Part shown: positions 17,186-25,159 of the stretch, one piece after another | Numbering within the stretch: the stretch's first letter is position 1 | How the letters are laid out: every line of letters begins with the position of its first letter | Source: JAWLFI01 sp041685645 | GTDB taxonomy: Bacteria > Bacteroidota > Bacteroidia > Chitinophagales > Saprospiraceae | DNA: 40,372 nucleotides | Assembly (NCBI GenBank): GCA_041685645.1 | Contig: JAWLFI010000002.1 | Location: 1-40,372 of the forward strand | Direction: 5' to 3' | Program-made: the position numbers and the translations under genes | Notes under the pieces: model-generated | Told to the model about the DNA's origin: nothing | Seen by the model: the letters and a program-made list of their open reading frames with translations, nothing else | Databases searched by the model: none

Positions 17186-17214
17186 AGGTTATGCTTTGCA
17201 TAGCCTTTTTTTTT
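17186..17214 (+). terminator. Rho-independent terminator upstream of amn
   Basis: AGGTTATGC pairs with GCATAGCCT (one G-U pair) around a three-base loop and is followed by nine T. It lies 117 bases after tRNA-Gln and 47 bases before the AMP nucleosidase start. It could end the tRNA transcript or an untranslated leader of the downstream operon. Confidence 0.8.
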
Positions 17215-17261
17215 ACCTCTTATCCTCTGTTTGTAGGACGGCATGATTGTAAAACAATATT

Positions 17262-18026
17262 ATGGTTACCAGAGAAGAAATTGTTGAGAACTGGCTGCCC
17301 AGATACACGGGGATGGAGGTAGATGAGTTTGGTGATTATATTTTGCTCGTCAACTTTAGTAATTACGTCAGAAAATTTGCCGATTGGCATCAAGTTCCCA
17401 TCAAGGGACGAAATATGCAATGCGCTACGGCTGAGGGTATTACGATTATCAATTTTGGAATGGGCAGCGCAAATGCCGCGACCATTCTGGATTTGCTGAG
17501 TTCTGTTGATCCCAAAGCCTGTCTCTTTCTCGGAAAATGCGGCGGCTTGAAAAAGAAAAATAGCGTGGGCGATTTTATTTTGCCCATTGCGGCGATTCGC
17601 GGCGAGGGAACTTCTGATGACTATTTTCCAAAGGAAGTACCGGCTCTGCCGGCCTTTGCCCTTCAAAAAGCGGTCTCCACCACGATTCGAGACAATGGTC
17701 GCGACTATTGGACGGGAACGGTGTACACCACCAACCGCCGCGTATGGGAGCACGATGCAAAATTTAAGGATTATCTGCGCGAAATCCGGGCGATGGCTAT
17801 CGATATGGAAACAGCGACCATCTTTAGTGTGGCTTTTTCCAATTCCATCCCCGCGGGCGCCCTATTGCTAGTCTCTGATATTCCCATGATACCGGAAGGC
17901 GTGAAGACGGATGAGAGCGATGAAGATGTGACGCGCAATTTTGTAGATGACCATTTGCAGATCGGTATCGACTCATTGAAGCAATTGATCAACCAGTCGA
18001 TGACTGTAAAACACTTGAAATTTTAA
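17262..18026 (+). CDS. amn: AMP nucleosidase (short Bacteroidota form)
   Basis: The 254-residue protein belongs to the nucleoside phosphorylase fold: INFGMGSANAATILDLL, CLFLGKCGGLKKKNSVGDFILPIAAIRGEGTS, and the substrate-binding AIDMETATIFSVAF near residue 180, where Met and Glu contact the ribose. The full-length enterobacterial Amn has an extra N-terminal domain that is absent here, as in other Bacteroidota. The enzyme hydrolyses AMP to adenine and ribose 5-phosphate and so helps set adenylate levels in the cytoplasm. It is followed after 10 bases by isocitrate dehydrogenase, so the two form an operon. The upstream terminator hairpin could allow attenuation. Confidence 0.88.
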   Translation: MVTREEIVENWLPRYTGMEVDEFGDYILLVNFSNYVRKFADWHQVPIKGRNMQCATAEGITIINFGMGSANAATILDLLSSVDPKACLFLGKCGGLKKKNSVGDFILPIAAIRGEGTSDDYFPKEVPALPAFALQKAVSTTIRDNGRDYWTGTVYTTNRRVWEHDAKFKDYLREIRAMAIDMETATIFSVAFSNSIPAGALLLVSDIPMIPEGVKTDESDEDVTRNFVDDHLQIGIDSLKQLINQSMTVKHLKF

Positions 18027-18036
18027 AACCGAACAT

Positions 18037-19479
18037 ATGATAAAGAAAAACATTACCGTAGCTTATGGAGATGGAATAGGACCTGAGATAATGAAAGCTA
18101 CTCTAAAAATTCTTGAAGCCGCTGGTGCGGAGCTGGAAATTGATGAGATAAAAATTGGTGAAGATGTGTACAAGGACGGACACACTTCGGGCATCCCTCC
18201 GGAGGCCTGGGATCTGATTCACAAGAATAAGGTTCTTCTCAAAGCGCCGATCACCACGCCGCAAGGCGGAGGCTACAAGTCTCTCAATGTTACCCTGAGA
18301 AAGTCCCTCGGCCTTTTTGCCAGTGTGCGTCCGTGTATCTCTTTCTCTCCCTATGTTTCTTCTGTTCACGCCGATGTGGATATGGTCATCGTACGGGAAA
18401 ATGAAGAAGACTTATACGCAGGAATAGAGCACCAGCAGACGCCGGACGTTCATCAATGTCTGAAATTAATGACAAAGTCCGGATCTGAGAAAATCATCCG
18501 TTATGCCTTTGAGTATGCCAAAAGTTGCGGCCGTCGGAAGGTGACCTGTATGACAAAGGACAATATCATGAAAATTACGGATGGAATGTTTCATCAGGTC
18601 TTCGATCGCGTAGCTAAGGACTACCCGGAGGTAGAGGCAGAGCATTACATCATTGACATCGGAGCTGCGCGAATCGCCTCGCGCCCCACGGACTTTGACG
18701 TGATTGTGGCACCAAATCTATACGGAGATATTATTTCAGATATTGCAGCGGAAATTACGGGTTCCGTGGGATTGGGCGGCTCGGAAAACATCGGGGACGA
18801 ATATGCTATGTTTGAAGCTGTTCACGGATCAGCGCCGGATATTGCAGGAGAGGGAATTGCGAATCCCTCGGGCTTATTGCTCGGAGCTTGTAGAATGTTG
18901 TTGCATTTAGGGCAGACAGAAGTCGCCGAGAAAATAGAGAATGCCTGGAGATGTGCTTTGGAGGAAGGTGTTCATACCGGAGATATCTTTAACAAAGAAA
19001 CGAGTAAGAGCCTCGTCAATACGGAAGGGTTTACCGAGGCGGTCATACTCCGCTTAGGTCAAAAGCCAAGTCACCTCAGACCCCTGAACTACGAAGGGTT
19101 TGATCCGCATATTAAAGTGGAAATCTCACCTCAATTCCCAACAGAAAAAGCATATGTTGGCGTGGATGTCTTTATTCAGGCTACCGCTGAAGAGTTCGAT
19201 GATATGACTAAAAAGCTGGAGGTGGCAGGAGCGCCGGAATTTCGATTTAAGATGGTGACAAACCGCGGAGTAAAAGCTTACCCCGGGGAATTGCCGAAGA
19301 CCTACATCACCGATCACCAACGATGTCGATTTGTCTCAAAAGATGATGGCGAAATCGAACCGAAAAGTATTGTGGCTCTGCAGTCCCGAATTCTGGAGGC
19401 GGGCTTAGATATTATCAAGACGGAAAACCTCTGTACTTTTGATGGAGTGCGAGCGTATTCCCTGGGGCAAGGTGAGTAA
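18037..19479 (+). CDS. icd: Isocitrate dehydrogenase (NADP-type, extended)
   Basis: The 480-residue protein has the isopropylmalate/isocitrate dehydrogenase fold: VAYGDGIGPEIM at the start, the substrate motif SLNVTLRKSLGLFASVRP (the S-x-N-x3-R pattern), VIVRENEEDLYAGIEH, VTCMTKDNIMKITDG, the metal-binding LYGDIISDIAAEITGSVGLGGS, and the cofactor loop VHGSAPDIAGEGIANPSG. About 140 extra C-terminal residues (from 345) form a small domain, as in the Thermus/Rickettsia-type enzymes. It oxidises isocitrate to 2-oxoglutarate in the TCA cycle in the cytoplasm. Cofactor choice is inferred from subfamily, not from a residue test. It follows amn by 10 bases and ends before a strong terminator. Confidence 0.93.
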   Translation: MIKKNITVAYGDGIGPEIMKATLKILEAAGAELEIDEIKIGEDVYKDGHTSGIPPEAWDLIHKNKVLLKAPITTPQGGGYKSLNVTLRKSLGLFASVRPCISFSPYVSSVHADVDMVIVRENEEDLYAGIEHQQTPDVHQCLKLMTKSGSEKIIRYAFEYAKSCGRRKVTCMTKDNIMKITDGMFHQVFDRVAKDYPEVEAEHYIIDIGAARIASRPTDFDVIVAPNLYGDIISDIAAEITGSVGLGGSENIGDEYAMFEAVHGSAPDIAGEGIANPSGLLLGACRMLLHLGQTEVAEKIENAWRCALEEGVHTGDIFNKETSKSLVNTEGFTEAVILRLGQKPSHLRPLNYEGFDPHIKVEISPQFPTEKAYVGVDVFIQATAEEFDDMTKKLEVAGAPEFRFKMVTNRGVKAYPGELPKTYITDHQRCRFVSKDDGEIEPKSIVALQSRILEAGLDIIKTENLCTFDGVRAYSLGQGE

Positions 19480-19505
19480 CTTCCCGACTCAGCGATAAAA
19501 ACATG

Positions 19506-19546
19506 AACGCCCTGATCGATGATTGTCGATGGGGCGTTTTTAATTT
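19506..19546 (+). terminator. Terminator of the amn-icd operon
   Basis: AACGCCC...ATCGA pairs with TCGAT...GGGCGTT around a small loop, followed by TTTTTAATTT. It starts 27 bases after the icd stop codon. A good rho-independent structure in the plus direction. Confidence 0.85.
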
Positions 19547-19623
19547 CTGTGGTGATTGCGCAAAGAGCACAATTCTATTGGCTGGTCCAGTTCAGTAAGG
19601 CAAGGACCAACCTGCACCAATTC

Positions 19624-19793
19624 TTCGCGTCAGCGCTGTGGAAGGCCACGGCCCGCGCACAGGCCATGCAGGGGCGAATCACCATTCGCCCGGGGGCCGT
19701 GGGTCCAAGCTCCAACTTATTGGAGCGCAGGACCGATAGCCTGGAACATAGCGCCACGACCCGCCGCAAAGGCGGGGCGGGGGACGCCCAAAA
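19624..19793 (-). repeat. Three-hairpin intergenic element, copy 3
   Basis: Read on the minus strand it begins TTTTGGGCGTCCCCCG, 56 bases after the stop codon of the DUF4412 gene, and ends AGCGCTGACGCGAA. Hairpin 1 is CCCCGCC with GGCGGG. The junction TCGTGGCGCTATGTTCC is identical to copy 4. Hairpin 2 is GGTCC/CTCCAA with TTGGAG/GGACC. Hairpin 3 is large: CACGGCCC with GGGCCGTG enclosing a nested GGGCGAAT/ATTCGCCC stem. It therefore lies tail to tail with the terminator of the icd operon. Confidence 0.82.
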
Positions 19794-19848
19794 CTGCTAA
19801 AAAAGTCTTTGAGAAATAGAAGTAGAATAGCGTGGACGAAAGAGCGGC

Positions 19849-20745
19849 TTATCGCTTATCGCTATAGTTACTGTTGGCAATGCGAAAACCGGACTCATCG
19901 ATATCGACCACTTTCATGACCGTAGTTTTGGCCCCCTTTTTCTTTTCCTGGGTGCGCATTTCTAAGGCATATCCCTCCTCCTGAGAAAGTTTGCTGTATC
20001 CGGGGGTTTTCATGCGCGTGGACATGAGGGCAGAAAAGCGCTCGTAAGAGTAAGGGAAGTCTCGAGCCATCCAGGCTTCTCCGTAGTTTTTTTCGTCTTC
20101 TATGATGTATTTTTCGCATGAGTAGCCCAAAATCTCCCTGGTTTCACCGGTCTTGGTTATCGTCATATCCGCTTGATCGGCGATCTCTTCTTCCATTTCA
20201 CTCTCAGCCATCTGAGCGAAATTGGGCAACTTCATGAGTGTTTTCCCATCTTTATTGTCCTGATACATCACAAATACATTGCGGTCCAGATCCCATACCA
20301 TGTACTGAAAGTCTTGCTTGCTATCCGCACGGCCGGAGAATCCCATGTACTTTTCGTCCTGGGGGGCGATGAGAAAGGTCATTTCTACAGGGTCCTCATC
20401 TTCGGTTTGGATTTCGTAGCTTATGCTTAAGTCGAATGCGTAGTTGGCGGGCAATTCTACATCAGAGACGTCGTACTTATCCATCATGCGCCCGGTAATG
20501 GCTTCCGAAAGCGCCCCTTCTGTTCGGTCATAACCGCCAAACTCATCATTTTGTCTTTCTGTTGAGTCTTGATTGAGTTCTTCATCAACTTTTTTGCTCA
20601 TGGCTTTGTCAAACTCCTCTTCAGCGGCCTTTTCAGCAGCTCGTTCCGCTTTTCGTTTGAGGCGATTTAATATTTGAGCCTCAGCACTGGGTAGAACCAT
20701 GATAAAACAAATAAAAAATAATCCTAATTGAATCGCGCGTACCAT
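19849..20745 (-). CDS. DUF4412 secreted/periplasmic protein
   Basis: The 298-residue protein has a signal peptide (hydrophobic stretch 7-20, cleavage after SAEA). A charged coiled-coil-like segment follows (LKRKAERAAEKAAEEEFDKAM, about 28-55). The rest is a beta-rich domain with TFLIAPQDEKYMG, MVWDLDRNVFVMYQD, GKTLMKLPN and TGETREILGYSCEKYIIEDEKNYGEAWMARDFPYSY, the pattern of DUF4412, a family common in Bacteroidota and with a fold like outer-membrane lipoprotein carriers. Function is unknown. It is the last gene of an apparent adk-obg-DUF4412 run, 23 bases after obg. Confidence 0.82.
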   Translation of the reverse strand: MVRAIQLGLFFICFIMVLPSAEAQILNRLKRKAERAAEKAAEEEFDKAMSKKVDEELNQDSTERQNDEFGGYDRTEGALSEAITGRMMDKYDVSDVELPANYAFDLSISYEIQTEDEDPVEMTFLIAPQDEKYMGFSGRADSKQDFQYMVWDLDRNVFVMYQDNKDGKTLMKLPNFAQMAESEMEEEIADQADMTITKTGETREILGYSCEKYIIEDEKNYGEAWMARDFPYSYERFSALMSTRMKTPGYSKLSQEEGYALEMRTQEKKKGAKTTVMKVVDIDESGFRIANSNYSDKR

Positions 20746-20768
20746 ACTTCTTATTTTAATTTTAGAAA

Positions 20769-21785
20769 TTATTCCTCTTTAGCAGCTTCTAACTGCTCAT
20801 GGATTTTCGCCCACAAAAGATCTTTCATCTCTACTAAATTAAACTGGGCGATAGAAGATATAAAGATCGAATCGACATTATCCGGCACTTCTTGCTCCAT
20901 TTGTCGTTTCATAATATCATCTAATATATCACTTTTCGTAATGGCTAACAAGCGCGGCTTGTCTAAAAGTTCCCGATTAAAGGAGCTTAATTCGCTCAAT
21001 AGCGTTTCGTACTCCGAGGCAATATCATCTGATTCACAGGAAATCAAAAACAGGAGTACGCTATTTCTCTCAATGTGCTTGAGAAAGCGGTGACCGAGTC
21101 CCTTGCCTTTGTGTGCTCCCTCGATTATACCGGGAATATCAGCCATGACAAAGGACTTGCCGTCTCTGTAGGATACAATGCCCAATTGGGGAACGAGGGT
21201 GGTGAAGGGATAATCAGCAATTTTAGGGTGAGCGGCACTCAGTGTAGATAATAGAGTGGATTTTCCGGCATTCGGTAAGCCCACCAGACCCACATCAGCC
21301 AGCACTTTCAACTCCATCAAAAACCATTGCTCCCCGCCTTCTTCTCCCGGCTGGGCAAAACGCGGGGTTTGTCTCGTAGCGCTCTTGAAATGAACATTAC
21401 CCAAGCCGCCGCGTCCGCCCGGCAATAGGATTTTCTCCTCGCCCTGATCTGTAATTTCAAAGAGAACTTGCCCGGTCTCTGCATCTTTCACCACAGTGCC
21501 CAGAGGCACCTCGAGAATTTGATCCTCGCCGCTTTTTCCGGATTTTCTGGAGCTTCCGCCGGGGGCGCCATTTTCGGCAATGACGTGCTTTCTGTACTTG
21601 AGGTGCAAAAGGGTCCAAAGCTGTTGATTGCCCTTGACGACAATATGCCCTCCTCTTCCGCCATCGCCACCGTCGGGACCTCCCTTAGGCACGAATTTTT
21701 CCCTGCGTAAATGCGCAGAACCGGCACCACCGGCTCCGGAGCGACAATTGATCTTTACATAGTCAACGAAATTTTCTTCGGTCAT
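20769..21785 (-). CDS. obg: GTPase Obg/CgtA
   Basis: The 338-residue protein opens with the glycine-rich Obg fold (about 1-160: VKINCRSGAGGAGSAHLRREKFVPKGGPDGGDGGRGGHI, then LLPGGRGGLGNVHFKSATRQTPRFAQPGEEG). The G domain follows: G1 GLPNAGKST, G2 region DYPFTTLVPQLG, G3 DIPGIIEGAHKGKGLGHRFLKHIER, and G4 with TKSD. It lacks the C-terminal OCT domain of the Bacillus protein. Obg helps mature the 50S subunit and responds to the guanine nucleotide pool. It follows adk by 12 bases, so the two are co-transcribed. Confidence 0.94.
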   Translation of the reverse strand: MTEENFVDYVKINCRSGAGGAGSAHLRREKFVPKGGPDGGDGGRGGHIVVKGNQQLWTLLHLKYRKHVIAENGAPGGSSRKSGKSGEDQILEVPLGTVVKDAETGQVLFEITDQGEEKILLPGGRGGLGNVHFKSATRQTPRFAQPGEEGGEQWFLMELKVLADVGLVGLPNAGKSTLLSTLSAAHPKIADYPFTTLVPQLGIVSYRDGKSFVMADIPGIIEGAHKGKGLGHRFLKHIERNSVLLFLISCESDDIASEYETLLSELSSFNRELLDKPRLLAITKSDILDDIMKRQMEQEVPDNVDSIFISSIAQFNLVEMKDLLWAKIHEQLEAAKEE

Positions 21786-21797
21786 TTAATTTTTGCT

Positions 21798-22370
21798 TTA
21801 CAGCTCTTCGACGACGGCACAGAGTCGTCCAAAGACTTCCTCAATTCCTCCCATCCCATAGACATTATAAGCCATTCCTTTCTCATCATAATATTCAAAT
21901 ACGGGCTGCGTCTCTTCTGTATAAACGCGAATCCTGTCCAGAATAATGCTCTCGTCCTGATCGTCTTTTCGTCCGGAGGTTTTTCCCCTGTCCAACAGGC
22001 GCTTGACGATCTCCTCTTTTTCTACGCGCAGAGCGATGAGAGCATCTAATTCCATGTCAATTTCTTTTGATAATTCCTCAAGGGCTTCTGCCTGTGGCAC
22101 TGTCCGTGGGAAACCATCTAATATAAAACCCTTGGCCTCCTGATGTTGGCGAAGCTTGTTTTTCAACATCGAAATCGTAATTTCATCGGGCACGAGAGCG
22201 CCCTTATTCATATATTCCTTTGCCTTTTTCCCCAGGGGCGTGTCGTTGCTGAGTTCATATCTGAACATATCACCTGTTGAAATATGAAGTAAGTCATATT
22301 TTTCAGCGAGCATTTTTGCCTGCGTCCCCTTTCCGGAGCCCGGAGGGCCAAAGAGAATAATATTTGCCAT
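21798..22370 (-). CDS. adk: Adenylate kinase (short, lid-less)
   Basis: The 190-residue protein has the P-loop GPPGSGKGTQ at 8-17, the AMP-binding segment HISTGDMFRYELSND, and GFILDGFPRTVPQAEAL. The LID domain is reduced to a short loop (LDRGKTSGRKDDQDESIILDRIRVY), as in the short adenylate kinases of Bacteroidota. It interconverts AMP, ATP and ADP in the cytoplasm. It is first in a run with obg and the DUF4412 gene. The amn gene elsewhere in this window acts on the same AMP pool. Confidence 0.94.
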   Translation of the reverse strand: MANIILFGPPGSGKGTQAKMLAEKYDLLHISTGDMFRYELSNDTPLGKKAKEYMNKGALVPDEITISMLKNKLRQHQEAKGFILDGFPRTVPQAEALEELSKEIDMELDALIALRVEKEEIVKRLLDRGKTSGRKDDQDESIILDRIRVYTEETQPVFEYYDEKGMAYNVYGMGGIEEVFGRLCAVVEEL

Positions 22371-22477
22371 GATTGAATAATTTGTTCCCTATTTTTAAGG
22401 GTATATGAGTAAGTTGAATTGCCAGGTAGAACACTTTTTGGTAAAGTGCTAAAAATCGCCCCAAATATATAAATTTT

Positions 22478-22990
22478 TTAGGGGAGGACCCGCCTGGCAA
22501 ATCGAATTCTGGATTTCCAGTAGGGTGACGATAAGACATTTTCGGTAATTACCCCTTTGGATGTGCTGGCATGAGTCACCCATAGCTCCCCCTCTGCTGA
22601 GCCAACGACAATTCCAATGTGCTGTACTTTCCGCCCTTTTTTAAAGACTAATAGGTCGCCCGGAAGGGCGGCGTCGACCGGAACCTTTTTTCCTGCTAAT
22701 GCCTGATCGACGGATCTTCGAGGGAGTTCAATACCCGTTTGAGAAAACACGTACTGAGTAAAGCCCGAACAGTCAAAAGCCTTCGGCCCCGTCCCGCCGT
22801 ATTTGTATCGCGCGCCCTCTTTCTGTTGGGCTAGAGCGATCAGCGATTCCGTCGTCTGATCCACTGTCCGCTGCTGGGAAGACTGCTGAGCTTGCGGCCG
22901 AGTCTTCAGGCCGGTATTGGACTGGCGATGACAGGCACTCAATGAAATGAAGCCGATGATAGCGATCGAATACAACAGGCAGAACCTCAT
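22478..22990 (-). CDS. NlpC/P60 family lipoprotein (peptidoglycan endopeptidase)
   Basis: The 170-residue protein has a lipoprotein signal with lipobox LSAC, the lipidated cysteine at residue 20. A linker rich in Gln and Thr (21-48) leads to an NlpC/P60 domain. The catalytic cysteine is C74 in AFDCSGFTQYVFS, the catalytic histidine is H124 in VQHIGIVV, and H140 in VTHASTS is the third position. GDLLVFKKG is also typical. Such enzymes cut D-Glu to diaminopimelate bonds in peptidoglycan stem peptides. It lies 107 bases downstream of the adk start region but is read in the same direction after a small AT-rich hairpin, so its transcript probably ends before adk. Confidence 0.9.
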   Translation of the reverse strand: MRFCLLYSIAIIGFISLSACHRQSNTGLKTRPQAQQSSQQRTVDQTTESLIALAQQKEGARYKYGGTGPKAFDCSGFTQYVFSQTGIELPRRSVDQALAGKKVPVDAALPGDLLVFKKGRKVQHIGIVVGSAEGELWVTHASTSKGVITENVLSSPYWKSRIRFARRVLP

Positions 22991-23152
22991 TATTGCTGAT
23001 TTTGAGACAAAAATACATAAAATATTTTTGTAATATGTAAATTGTCACTTTTATTCCCACTTCAGGCAGCGTTTTCCGCTGTTATTTCGTCTTTAGAAGT
23101 GCATAGCGCTTCCAACGCTCCTGAATTAGTTATTAATTCGGTTTAGAATTTT

Positions 23153-23193
23153 GGAGAATACTCTTGTTGATTTAGGGTGTTCTCCTTTTTTTT
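23153..23193 (+). terminator. Plus-strand terminator overlapping the nitrilase stop codon
   Basis: GGAGAATAC pairs with GTGTTCTCC (one G-U pair) around a 15-base loop, followed by eight T on the plus strand. The stop codon of the minus-strand nitrilase gene lies inside the hairpin. No plus-strand gene precedes it: the upstream gene is divergent. Either it ends an unannotated plus-strand transcript in 22991-23150, or it blocks read-through into the nitrilase gene from the opposite side. Confidence 0.6.
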
Positions 23194-23966
23194 GTTTCTC
23201 GCAACTGAAAGTCATCCCGGTCCTGAAGAAAGGGGAAGTGGGAACGGAAATTGTTTAGTCCTTCTTTTTCAATTTCACAATACAGGGCTGCTTCATCGTC
23301 AAAGCGTTCTGTCACAACTTGCCCACTGTAATCAATGATGGCTGATGCCCCGTTGTACTGAAGACCTCCCGCTTGTTGTCCAACGCGATTGACTCCCACG
23401 ACATAGACCTGATTCTCAATAGCGCGGGCCCGGAGTAAACACGACCATTGATTGATGCGCGTATCCGGCCAGTTAGCGGGAATGAGATACAAATCAGCGT
23501 CCTGGGTGTTTCTCATCCAGACGGGAAACCTCAGGTCATAGCAGGTATATAAGTTGATGTTCCAACCGCGATAGTGCACAGAAGCCTGCTCGTGCCCGGG
23601 ACTATAGTGTTGATCCTCTTTTCCATAGGAAAACAAATGCCGCTTATCGTACTCGATGTAGTCCCCCTCCGGAAATACAAAATACAATCGATTGTAGTAA
23701 TTATTATTGACTTCTACCGGCCAGCTGGCGCAGACGGCAGCCTGCCGATCCCGGGCCAAATGACGCACCCACTCTAAGGTGGGCCCTGTGGCTTTTTCGG
23801 CCCATTTCTCTGGAGCCATGGTAAAACCGGTGTTAAACATTTCCGGCAAAACGATGAGGTCGGCTTTCGGAGCAGACTCAATCATCACTCTTACCTTTTC
23901 GTGGTTTTTCTCTTTCTGTTCCCAAAAAGTATCGTATTGCAGTGCTAGAACTCGGATTTTTTCCAT
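23172..23966 (-). CDS. Nitrilase-family omega-amidase (YafV-like)
   Basis: From ATG 23966 the product is 264 residues (MEKIRVLALQYDTFWEQKEKN), typical for YafV; the open frame continues 28 codons upstream without homology. The catalytic triad is visible: Glu in VLPEMFNTGFTM, Lys in YDKRHLFSYGKEDQHY and Cys in LYTCYDLRFPVWMR. The phrase order is that of the YafV/NIT2-like branch, which hydrolyses 2-oxoglutaramate and 2-oxosuccinamate as a repair or salvage step, in the cytoplasm. The stop codon lies in a hairpin that acts as a terminator on the opposite strand. Confidence 0.9.
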   Translation of the reverse strand: MEKIRVLALQYDTFWEQKEKNHEKVRVMIESAPKADLIVLPEMFNTGFTMAPEKWAEKATGPTLEWVRHLARDRQAAVCASWPVEVNNNYYNRLYFVFPEGDYIEYDKRHLFSYGKEDQHYSPGHEQASVHYRGWNINLYTCYDLRFPVWMRNTQDADLYLIPANWPDTRINQWSCLLRARAIENQVYVVGVNRVGQQAGGLQYNGASAIIDYSGQVVTERFDDEAALYCEIEKEGLNNFRSHFPFLQDRDDFQLRETKKRRTP

Positions 23967-24294
23967 AAGATCGAAGATAATGAAGTTCTGTTTTTTCTGA
24001 AGAGAAACTCGTGTCAGGATGGTCGAAGGCCCCGAACTAAGCATTTTCAAAGGGTCAGAATTTCGGAAACACCCACAGATGGAAACTCAAAATTGAGATC
24101 GCGTTTCATCTGGCTCCGAAAAATCAATTTGCAGGGCCTCTTTTCTTTTTTCGGCACCTGCTGTATGAGTCCCACTCTCCAAAAGTCAGAAGCACTTCTG
24201 AGGTTTTCGCAATATACTCGAACAACTTCCGGACAAAGCGCGTATATTGAAAACGAAATCAACCGTTGTACTATTGCAATAATGCAGTCGGCCT

Positions 24295-25062
24295 ATGCGA
24301 GAAATGGAGGGAATTGTGATGAAAACCACGCGCTACGGAGAAAGTAGTGTGATCGCAGAGCTATTGACAGCAGAGGAAGGACTCTTGACCATCATCGCCA
24401 GCGGGCTCCAGTCGAAACGTGGAAGAGCGTATGCCGCCCTGCTCAAATCGGGCTCTCCTGTCTCTGTTGTGATTTACTACAAGCCCAATGGGAACATGCA
24501 TCGGCTCAAGCAGGCGAGTCCCAGTTATTTTTTGCAGACCATCCCTTTTTCCATCGTCAAAAGCAGTCTGTTATTATTTACTATCGATGTGGCGCGCAAT
24601 GCCTTTCGATCCTATTCGGGAGATGCAGAAACCTACCACTTTTTGATAGGAGAAATTAAAGCCCTGGACCAAACGCAAACCGCTTTGGCACTTTTCCCCA
24701 TTTGCTTTATGATGAAACTGTCTGACAATTTGGGCTTCGGCCCGGAATATGCAGAAAAAGATGTAGAGGGGTACTTCGATTTGTATCAGGGCGTCTTTAG
24801 TCGTCAAATTCCTCAAAATCCGCATCACTTAAGTGAATCCGACACTCATGCCTTTTGGAGCTTGGGTCGCTATTTGCAAGGCTGTGGAGAATGTCCGAGG
24901 CTCGACAGGGCGACGCGCACTCGCCTGCTCGATGCTTTAATCACCTTTTTTCGCTTTCATATCGACCACTTCAAGGTGCCCAAATCTCATCAGATTTTGT
25001 CCGAGCTCTTTCATCCCGATCCGGAGGAAAAAGAGTCCCAAAATCCTCAAAACGATCAATAA
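24295..25062 (+). CDS. recO: DNA repair protein RecO
   Basis: The 255-residue protein starts MREMEGIVMKTTRYGESSVIAELLTAEEGLLTIIASG, the classic OB-fold opening of RecO (an ygEsd-like motif followed by T-x-x-x-G-x-x). It continues with SPVSVVIYYKPNGNMHRLKQAS and a helical C-terminal domain with LFPICFMMKLSDNLGFGPEY. The four-cysteine zinc motif of some RecO proteins is absent. RecO loads RecA onto SSB-coated DNA with RecR. The start might instead be the ATG three codons later. The 98 bases to the next gene contain no clear terminator. Confidence 0.88.
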   Translation: MREMEGIVMKTTRYGESSVIAELLTAEEGLLTIIASGLQSKRGRAYAALLKSGSPVSVVIYYKPNGNMHRLKQASPSYFLQTIPFSIVKSSLLLFTIDVARNAFRSYSGDAETYHFLIGEIKALDQTQTALALFPICFMMKLSDNLGFGPEYAEKDVEGYFDLYQGVFSRQIPQNPHHLSESDTHAFWSLGRYLQGCGECPRLDRATRTRLLDALITFFRFHIDHFKVPKSHQILSELFHPDPEEKESQNPQNDQ

Positions 25063-25159
25063 ATCAGGCCGGGCTATCGATGGTATATCGAATTTCGCAT
25101 GAAAACATCGAAAAGAATCCTGCACAATTCTATCTTTACCCCGGAAACAGAAAGTCACT

